Source of the DNA: Pseudomonadota bacterium
GTDB taxonomy: Bacteria; Pseudomonadota; Gammaproteobacteria; Xanthomonadales; Wenzhouxiangellaceae
Length of the DNA stretch: 64,000 bases
Assembly (NCBI GenBank): GCA_013285445.1
Contig: CP053448.1
Location: 496,001 to 560,000, forward strand
Direction of reading: 5' to 3'
Positions within the stretch are counted from its first letter, which is position 1. Each line of letters opens with the position of its first letter. This document shows positions 27,219 through 37,320 of this stretch, piece after piece. The translations under genes were made by a program, and so were the position numbers. Under the pieces are notes generated by a model. The model worked only from the letters and a program-made list of their open reading frames with translations. It searched no databases and had not been told where the DNA came from.

Positions 27219-28184
27219 ATGGCGGCTGATCGCGTTGAGCGTCGGGCAGTGATTGCCTGCGAGTCGGCGGGTGGTCGCCTGGATGCGGCTCTGGCCGAGC
27301 TGTGGCCGGAGTTCTCGCGCAGCCGCATTGCCGGCTGGATTCGCGATGGCGCAATTCGCCTCGACGGGCGCTCGATCAAGCCGCGTCATCGGCTGGAAGG
27401 CGGCGAGCGGGTTACCCTGTCTGCCGAACTTCAGCCGCACGACCAAACCCGGCCCGAGGCCATCGCGCTGTCGGTCCTGCATTCGGATCCGGCCTTCCTG
27501 GTCATCGACAAGCCGCCCGGCCTCGTCGTTCACCCGGGCTCGGGCAACCGCAGCGGTACCCTGGTCAATGCGCTGCTCCACCACGATCCGGCGCTGGCGC
27601 CGCTGCCGCGGGCAGGACTGGTGCACCGGCTCGACAAGGACACCAGCGGCTGTCTGCTGGTGGCCAGGACGACGGCCAGTCATGCGGCACTGGTGGCAGC
27701 GCTGAAGCGGCGGGAGATCAGCCGGCGCTACCAGGCGCTGGTATGGGGCGATCTGATCGCCGGCGGCACCGTCGATGCGCCGCTCGGCCGCCACCCTGTC
27801 GATCGGCGTCGCCAGATCGTGCGCCTGGACGGGCGTCCGGCACGCAGCCACTATCGCATTGCGCGCAAACTGGCCGGTGCCACCTTGCTGGAGGTCATGC
27901 TCGAGACCGGCAGAACGCACCAGATTCGTGTTCATATGGCGCATATCAGGCATCCCATCGTCGGCGATCCGGTCTACGGCCGGCGCGGCGCACCGGCCGG
28001 CCTGACGCCGTCGCAGCGCATGCTGTGGCAGGCCTTCCCGCGCCAGGCGCTGCACGCGCGTGAGCTGGCCTTCCCGCACCCGACGGATGGTCGGCCGGTG
28101 GCGGTGCGCGCGCCGCTGCCCGAGGATCTGGCGCGTCTGCTGGCCGGCCTGAGTCACGAGGCGCCGGCGCATGATGCGTCCTGA
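27219..28184 (+). CDS. rluD: 23S rRNA pseudouridine synthase D
   Basis: RluD makes pseudouridines 1911, 1915 and 1917 in helix 69 of 23S rRNA. The 321 residues begin with an S4-like RNA-binding domain (about 15-75), followed by the catalytic domain with HRLDKDTSG (136-144, catalytic Asp139) and the RTHQIRVHM motif (about 232-240). The gene overlaps the start of the damaged pgeF by 14 bases, as rluD and pgeF normally form an operon. Confidence 0.94.
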   Translation: MAADRVERRAVIACESAGGRLDAALAELWPEFSRSRIAGWIRDGAIRLDGRSIKPRHRLEGGERVTLSAELQPHDQTRPEAIALSVLHSDPAFLVIDKPPGLVVHPGSGNRSGTLVNALLHHDPALAPLPRAGLVHRLDKDTSGCLLVARTTASHAALVAALKRREISRRYQALVWGDLIAGGTVDAPLGRHPVDRRRQIVRLDGRPARSHYRIARKLAGATLLEVMLETGRTHQIRVHMAHIRHPIVGDPVYGRRGAPAGLTPSQRMLWQAFPRQALHARELAFPHPTDGRPVAVRAPLPEDLARLLAGLSHEAPAHDAS

Positions 28185-28807
28185 CTGGCCGGGCCTCGAT
28201 ACCATCGAGACGATCGTGCTGCACGAGCAGCAAGCCGATGCCGTGCTGTCGGGCTGCCCGGCAACCCTGCGCCAGGTGCATGGTGCGGGCGTGATTCATC
28301 GTGATGACTGGCATGAAGGCATCGAGGCCGACGCGATCTGGACCGATCGGCCGGATCAGCCGCTGGTGGTGCGCACCGCCGACTGCCTGCCGATTCTCAT
28401 CGCGCATCGAAAGGGGCGGCTGGTCGCGGCGGTCCACGCCGGCTGGCGCGGACTGGCGGCCGGTGTTGTCGACGCGGTCCTCGACGCCCCTGCCGGCCGG
28501 GGGCGAGTCTCTTCTGGCGTGGATCGGTCCGGCGATCTGCGGTCAGTGCTACCAGGTGGGCGACGAGGTGCGCGAGGCGCTGGCCCGCGACGACCAGCGC
28601 CTGCTGACCGCTTTTCGGCCGGATGGCCGGCGCTGGCGTGCCGACCTGAAGCGGGTGGCCACGATTCTGTTGTGCCGCCGCGGTGTGGCAGTGACCGACT
28701 GCCGGCTGTGTACCCTGGAGTCGCCGGGGCGCTTCCCGTCGCACCGTCGCGGCGACCGCGAGCGCCTGCTGAGCGGCATCTGGATGAGCTCGTCGGCGTC
28801 GGGCTGA
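28171..28807 (+). pseudogene. pgeF: pgeF/yfiH (polyphenol oxidase / LACC1 family), frameshifted
   Basis: The frame opening at 28171 encodes the family motifs RQVHGAGVIH, TADCLPIL and VHAGWRGL up to about 28486. The downstream half, with WIGPAICGQCYQVGDEV, continues only in the next frame and ends at 28807. Removing one C from the CCCC run at 28487-28490 restores a smooth protein (...VLDALPAGGESLLAW...) of about 211 residues. The catalytic His and Cys residues are on the first part. The N-terminus also lacks the usual TxRxGGVS region (E. coli YfiH has 243 residues). Either the gene is decaying, the sequence has an error, or frameshifting occurs. Family enzymes act on purine nucleosides in the cytoplasm. 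Confidence 0.82.
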
Positions 28808-31362
<2,555 letters not shown>

Positions 31363-31372
31363 GTTGCGGTTT

Positions 31373-31436
31373 ACGGTTTACGGGTAACGGTTTACGGAAA
31401 ACAAGCGCCTAAGTCCGCCCGTAACCCGTAACCCGT
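31373..31436 (+). repeat. Imperfect inverted repeat of TTTACGG/CGTAACC heptamers after kdsA
   Basis: ACGGTTTACGGGTAACGG (31373-31390) pairs with CCGTAACCCGTAACCCGT (31419-31436) at 16 of 18 positions around a 28-base loop. The arms are themselves built from short direct repeats. A related short string occurs near 22912-22925. It may be a mobile mini-hairpin or a transcript-end structure between kdsA and eno. There is no T-run, so I do not call it a terminator. Confidence 0.6.
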
Positions 31437-31479
31437 ACACCGAATCATCCATCGATCGGCATCACATTCAAGGAACTGA

Positions 31480-32778
<1,299 letters not shown>

Positions 32779-32816
32779 CCCGGACCGGTTGGCTCACGCG
32801 GGCACATGCTATTCTT

Positions 32817-32854
32817 GTGAATGCAAATCGTTATCGTTAGAATGTTGCATTCAC
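32817..32854 (+). promoter_or_regulatory. Fur box inside a perfect 10-bp inverted repeat, upstream of the iron ABC genes
   Basis: The 19-mer from 32817 to 32835 matches the Fur consensus GATAATGATAATCATTATC at 14 positions. The same region is bracketed by GTGAATGCAA (32817-32826) and its exact complement TTGCATTCAC (32845-32854) with 18 bases between. It lies 24 bases before the chosen start of the iron-binding lipoprotein, where iron-loaded Fur would block transcription. The dyad may be a second operator or a hairpin in the leader. Confidence 0.68.
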
Positions 32855-32877
32855 CATACTCCATGAGAGCTGTCACC

Positions 32878-33924
32878 ATGTCACGAACGCACTCCAGCCT
32901 GGCCGGCCTGATGGCCGTTGCCCTGTTGCTGTCGGCCTGCGGCAACCAGCCCGAACCGCAGCCGCAGACCGATACGGCGGAATCAGGGCCCGAGCGTCTG
33001 GTTGTCTATACTTCGCGCCAGCCGCATCTGATCGAGCCGTTGTTTGATCGCTACTCGGAAAAGACCGGCATCGATATCGACTACATCAACGACAGTGAGG
33101 CGGCGCTGATCGAGCGCCTGGCCACCGAGGGTGCCACGACCCGCGCTGATGTCTTCATGACGGTCGATGCCGGCAATCTGTGGCACGCCGCCGAGCGGGG
33201 GCTGCTGCGCCCGGTTCGCTCATCGCAGCTTGAGCAGTCGATCCCCGACGCCCTGCGCGATTCCCGGGATCGCTGGTTTGGCCTGTCGGTGCGTGCCCGC
33301 ACCATTGTCTATCACCCCGAACGAGTCGATCCGGCCGAGCTGTCGACCTACGAGGACCTGGCCGATGAGCGCTGGGCCGGGCGGCTGTGCCTGCGGACCT
33401 CGCAGAAGGTCTATAACCAGTCGCTGGTGGCGATGATGATCGAGCACCACGGCGAGCAGAAGACCGAATCCATCGTATCGGGCTGGGTCGCCAATCTGGC
33501 CACCGACCCATTCTCTTCGGATACGCGCCTGATCGAGGCGGTTGAAGCCGGCCAGTGTGATGTGGGTATCGTCAACACCTACTATCTCGGCCGCAAGATT
33601 GCCGACGACCCCGACTACCCGGTCGCGCTGTTCTGGGCCAACCAGGAAACCAGCGGCGTTCATGTCAATATCTCCGGAGCCGGTGTGACGCGCCATGCGC
33701 CGAATCCGGATGCGGCGATTGCGCTGCTTGAGTGGCTGGCGTCCAGTGAAGCGCAGGCCGAATTCGCCGAGAGCAACCTCGAGTTTCCGGCCAATCCTGC
33801 GGTCGAGCCGCGCGGGCTGGTGCGGGACTGGGGCGAGTTTCGTGCCGACGACACCCCGTTGCCGGTCGCCGGTCAGCGGCAGGCCGAAGCCGTGCGCCTG
33901 ATGGATCGTGCCGGCTACCGCTGA
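32878..33924 (+). CDS. Iron(III) ABC transporter substrate-binding lipoprotein (FbpA type)
   Basis: A 348-residue class II/III periplasmic binding protein for ferric iron. MSRTHSSLAGLMAVALLLSAC is a lipoprotein signal with Cys21. The mature part has VVYTSRQPHL (about 42-51), a NDSEAALIERL segment, GLSVRARTIVYHP, and VNTYYLGRK, whose paired tyrosines are typical Fe-ligands of FbpA/FutA. The start at 32878 puts the lipobox at the right distance; in-frame ATGs at 32821 and 32863 are alternatives, but the first lies within the Fur site. The permease gene overlaps its stop. The upstream Fur box fits iron-repressed expression. Confidence 0.9.
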   Translation: MSRTHSSLAGLMAVALLLSACGNQPEPQPQTDTAESGPERLVVYTSRQPHLIEPLFDRYSEKTGIDIDYINDSEAALIERLATEGATTRADVFMTVDAGNLWHAAERGLLRPVRSSQLEQSIPDALRDSRDRWFGLSVRARTIVYHPERVDPAELSTYEDLADERWAGRLCLRTSQKVYNQSLVAMMIEHHGEQKTESIVSGWVANLATDPFSSDTRLIEAVEAGQCDVGIVNTYYLGRKIADDPDYPVALFWANQETSGVHVNISGAGVTRHAPNPDAAIALLEWLASSEAQAEFAESNLEFPANPAVEPRGLVRDWGEFRADDTPLPVAGQRQAEAVRLMDRAGYR

Positions 33925-35518
33925 AGTAGCCGTCGCTGGCGGTCGCGTGCGGGCCGATCGTCGCTGGCTGATCGGCCCGCTGCTGGTTCTGGTTGGCGTG
34001 CCGCTGGTGATGCTGGCGGCCAGCTGGAGCCAGCCACAAGCCGAAATCTGGGCGCATCTGTCGCAGTTTCTGCTGCCGCGCCTGATTGGTCACACCTTGC
34101 TGATGCTTGCCGTGGTCGGCGTGGGCGTGAGCGTGCTGGGCATCGGGCTGGCCTGGCTGTCGGCCTGCTGCGATTACCCCCTGCGGCGGTGGCTGGATCC
34201 GCTGCTGGTGCTGCCGCTGGCCTTCCCGACCTATGTGCTGGCGTTTATCTATCTCGGCATGCTCGATTACGCCGGCCCGGTGCAGACATCCTGGCGCGAC
34301 TGGTTCGGCGGCGCCACGCCCTGGCTGTTCGAGGCGCTCAGCCGGCCCTCGGGCGTGCTGCTGATCCTGGTGCTGGCTTTCTATCCATACGTCTATCTGC
34401 TGGCACGGGCGGCGTTCATCGGCGGCGGGCTGGCCGCCTTCGAGGCTTCACGCAGCCTCGGAGAAGGCCCGTACCGGACCTTTCTGCGCACCAGTCTCCC
34501 AATGGCACGACCGGCCGTGGTCGCCGGGCTGGCGCTGGCACTGATGGAAGCCCTGGCCGATTTCGGAGCCGTCTCGATTTACGGTTTTGATACCTTTACC
34601 ACCGCGATCTACCGGACCTGGCTGGGCCTGTTCAACCTCACCGCAGCCGTGCAGCTGGCTTCGATCCTGATGCTCTTCGTGCTGCTGCTGCTGATCGCAG
34701 AGCGTTTCAGCCGGGCACGACACGCCGGTCGGGCAGCGCGCCGCCCGAGTGGCCACCGCATTCGTCTGGACGGCCCGCGCGGCTGGGCCGCTGCCGCCCT
34801 GCAGCTTGCTGTCATCGCGCTGGCGGTACTATTGCCTCTCGTCCAGCTGCTCGTCTGGGCCTGGCCGGATCTGTCCGTGGCGATTGACGAGCGCCTGGCC
34901 GAAGTTGTCGGCAACAGCATGGTGCTGGGTCTGTTCGGTGCCGTGGCCGTGGTTTGCGGCGGCCTGATGTTGCTGGCGGCCACCCATCACACGTCCGCCC
35001 GCCAGGTGATGCTCGGCGAGATCGCCGCGCTGGGCTATGCCATTCCCGGTACGGTGCTGGCAGTGGCGATCATGTTTGCGTTTCTGCGCTTCGATCAGCT
35101 GGCCGGCACGGCGCTGGCCGGCGGCCTGACGGCTCTGGTCATCGCCTATCTGATCCGCTTTGTGCGCGTGGCCTGGGGTCCGCTCGACAGCGTCGCCGGC
35201 CGGATACGTCCAGAGTATGTCGAGGTTGCACGCAGCCTGGGCGTGTCGCGCTGGTATCGCCTGTGGCGGGTCAATCTGCCGCTGCTGTGGCCGGGCCTGG
35301 TCACGGCGTTCCTGCTCGCCCTGGTCGAGGTGGCCAAGGAGATGCCGGCCACCCTGATGCTGCGTCCGTTTGGCTGGGAAACGCTGGCGGTGCGGATTTA
35401 CGAGCTCACCGCAGAGGGTCAGTGGGAAATGGCAGCGGTGCCGGCGCTGATCCTGGTCGTGCTGGGCGCGATCCCGGTGGCGGTACTGATCCGGTCCGGG
35501 CGCGTTCGGGCGATATAA
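33908..35518 (+). CDS. Iron(III) ABC transporter permease (FbpB type)
   Basis: A 536-residue inner-membrane permease with about twelve helices in two homologous halves. Each half has an EAA-type cytoplasmic loop for contact with the ATPase: EASRSLGEGPYRTFLRTSLPMARPA (about 182-206) and EVARSLGVSRWYRLWRVNLPLLWPG (about 436-460; EVAR at the first). The GTG start at 33908 overlaps the end of the binding-protein gene by 17 bases; a later GTG at 33947 is possible. No ATPase gene follows, so the third subunit must be encoded elsewhere. Confidence 0.9.
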   Translation: MPATAEVAVAGGRVRADRRWLIGPLLVLVGVPLVMLAASWSQPQAEIWAHLSQFLLPRLIGHTLLMLAVVGVGVSVLGIGLAWLSACCDYPLRRWLDPLLVLPLAFPTYVLAFIYLGMLDYAGPVQTSWRDWFGGATPWLFEALSRPSGVLLILVLAFYPYVYLLARAAFIGGGLAAFEASRSLGEGPYRTFLRTSLPMARPAVVAGLALALMEALADFGAVSIYGFDTFTTAIYRTWLGLFNLTAAVQLASILMLFVLLLLIAERFSRARHAGRAARRPSGHRIRLDGPRGWAAAALQLAVIALAVLLPLVQLLVWAWPDLSVAIDERLAEVVGNSMVLGLFGAVAVVCGGLMLLAATHHTSARQVMLGEIAALGYAIPGTVLAVAIMFAFLRFDQLAGTALAGGLTALVIAYLIRFVRVAWGPLDSVAGRIRPEYVEVARSLGVSRWYRLWRVNLPLLWPGLVTAFLLALVEVAKEMPATLMLRPFGWETLAVRIYELTAEGQWEMAAVPALILVVLGAIPVAVLIRSGRVRAI

Positions 35519-35556
35519 TCACCGATTGACGTCGCACCAACCGAAAGGCGATCAGC

Positions 35557-36630
35557 ATGACAGCCCGAACCCCGCTCTATGACGCGCACCTCGAAGCCGG
35601 CGGCAAGATGGTCGAGTTTGCTGGCTGGGCGCTGCCCATTCACTACGGATCCCAGATCGACGAGCATCGCGTCGTGCGCGCGGCGGCCGGCATGTTCGAC
35701 GTTTCGCACATGACGGTTGTCGACATTCGCGGTGCTCAGGCCCGATCGTTTCTGCGTCGGCTGCTGGCCAACGACGTGGCCCGGCTGGGTGAGAGAGGGC
35801 AGGCGCTCTATGGCTGCATGCTCAATGAGCAGGGCGGGGTGATCGACGACCTGATCACCTACTGGATCGAGGACGACTTCTATCGCACGGTGGTCAACGC
35901 CGCCACGCGCAAAGACGACCTGGACTGGATGCACCGCGTGGCGGCGGGTTCTGACGTCGAGATCAGCGAGCGCGAGGACCTGGCGATGGTGGCTGTTCAG
36001 GGGCCGGCAGCACGAGACAGGGTCATTGCGGTGCTGGGCGCGCGCGAGTCCGCATCACTCCAGCCCTTCCGCGCCACGACCCACGGCGACTATTTCATCG
36101 CCCGCACCGGCTACACCGGCGAGGACGGTTTCGAGCTGCTGATGCCGGCCGGGGAGGCTGCAGGGTTCTGGCGGGCACTGTCGCGGGCCGGTGTACAGCC
36201 CTGTGGACTGGGTGCCCGCGACAGCCTGCGTCTTGAGGCCGGCCTGAATCTCTACGGGCAGGACATGGATACCACCACGACGCCGCTGGAGTCCAATCTG
36301 GGCTGGACGGTGGCCTTCGAGCCGTCAGAGCGTGAGTTCATCGGCCGCGAGGCGCTCGAGCGGCAGAAAGAAAACGGTGTTCCCCGTCAGCTCGTCGGGC
36401 TGGTGCTCGGCCACGGCGGCATTCCGCGAACCGGCGCCGTGGTCCTCACGCCGGCCGGCGAAGGGCAGGTGACCAGCGGTGTGTTCGGGCCGAGTACACA
36501 GTGTCCGGTCGCCCTGGCACGCATCCCGGCCGGCGAGTTCGACGAGGTGGCGGTCGAACTGCGCGGCCGCAAGCTCACCGCCCGCGTGGTCAAGCCGCCT
36601 TTTGTGAGACAGGGCAAGGTGCGGATCTGA
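35557..36630 (+). CDS. gcvT: Aminomethyltransferase (glycine cleavage system T protein)
   Basis: GcvT transfers the aminomethyl group from the H-protein to tetrahydrofolate, releasing ammonia. The 357 residues contain the GMFDVSHMT motif (about 47-55), GYTGEDGFELLMP (about 186-198) and GLGARDSLRLEAGLNLYGQDMD (about 218-240), with the folate-binding C-terminal barrel. AAAGG lies 12-16 bases before the ATG. The partner genes gcvH and gcvP are not adjacent. The gap to the permease is 38 bases, so cotranscription with the iron genes is possible but not implied by function. Confidence 0.95.
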   Translation: MTARTPLYDAHLEAGGKMVEFAGWALPIHYGSQIDEHRVVRAAAGMFDVSHMTVVDIRGAQARSFLRRLLANDVARLGERGQALYGCMLNEQGGVIDDLITYWIEDDFYRTVVNAATRKDDLDWMHRVAAGSDVEISEREDLAMVAVQGPAARDRVIAVLGARESASLQPFRATTHGDYFIARTGYTGEDGFELLMPAGEAAGFWRALSRAGVQPCGLGARDSLRLEAGLNLYGQDMDTTTTPLESNLGWTVAFEPSEREFIGREALERQKENGVPRQLVGLVLGHGGIPRTGAVVLTPAGEGQVTSGVFGPSTQCPVALARIPAGEFDEVAVELRGRKLTARVVKPPFVRQGKVRI

Positions 36631-36648
36631 ACCGTCTTTCGAGGCGCG

Positions 36649-36761
36649 CGTAGGTCGGGGTCGCATCCCCGACGGACAGCAGTTAAACCCTGAACACACA
36701 TGGCGACGCGTGTTCTGGTCCGCCAGGTCGTCCGTCGGCGATGTAACGCCGACCGACACGG
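36649..36761 (+). repeat. Opposed pair of REP-like hairpin elements with a compensatory stem change
   Basis: The first element (36649-36675) has stem GTCGGGG/CCCCGAC and loop TCGCAT. The second (about 36730-36761), in the opposite sense, has stem GTCGGCG/CGCCGAC with loop ATGTAA. The G-to-C change in one arm is matched by C-to-G in the other, so pairing is preserved. They fill the 152-base gap between gcvT and the asparaginase gene, where transcripts converge. Confidence 0.85.
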
Positions 36762-36782
36762 GTTTCGATTCTCGTCTCGGGC

Positions 36783-37271
36783 CTATCCAGCCGCCTCGAA
36801 GCGGTTGGCAGCGCGATTCTTGCGCACCGTGCCCGGATTCCAGATGCGACCATTCATGGCGATCCAAACGCCCGGCGGCATGGCCTGGACTGCGCCTACG
36901 GCACAACCGATGTTGAACACTGCGTCGGAGTCGATGAAGCGGGCCGGGTTGAGCGCGCCGGTCATGACGATGACGCGATCGCCGGCTTCGCCCAGGGCTC
37001 TGGCCGTCTCCACCATGGTGTCGGTTCCGTGGGTGATCAGGAAGTATTTGTCCTCGCTGTTCATCACGGCCTGACGGATGAGTGCCCGGTCGTCGTCGCC
37101 CAGATCGAGCGAGTCCTTTCTGAGCAGTGCATGAATCTCCCATTCAAAGGCGACGTTCATGACCTTGAGGATGCGTCCGATCTCCGGTTCCCCGATCTGA
37201 TAATCGGACTTGTCGTCATAGTAGATCTTGTCAATCGTGCCGCCTGTGGTGAGGATCTTGAGCTTGTTCAA
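36783..37271 (-). CDS. Short single-domain asparaginase family protein
   Basis: About 162 residues from a TTG start preceded by GGGGA; an in-frame ATG at 37322 would add 17 residues. The sequence matches the N-terminal domain of type I/II L-asparaginases, with ILTTGGTIDKIY carrying the nucleophile threonine and ITHGTDTMVETA carrying the Thr-Asp pair. TGALNPARF follows. The second asparaginase domain, which normally completes the active site across the dimer, is missing. Such short proteins occur as a distinct asparaginase-domain family, so this may be intact. It is divergent from the 883-residue secreted protein gene. Confidence 0.78.
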   Translation of the reverse strand: MNKLKILTTGGTIDKIYYDDKSDYQIGEPEIGRILKVMNVAFEWEIHALLRKDSLDLGDDDRALIRQAVMNSEDKYFLITHGTDTMVETARALGEAGDRVIVMTGALNPARFIDSDAVFNIGCAVGAVQAMPPGVWIAMNGRIWNPGTVRKNRAANRFEAAG

Positions 37272-37320
37272 GGCGATTTCCCCGGTGAATTGGGTGCGGG
37301 CAGCGGGTAGTATAGCGGGC

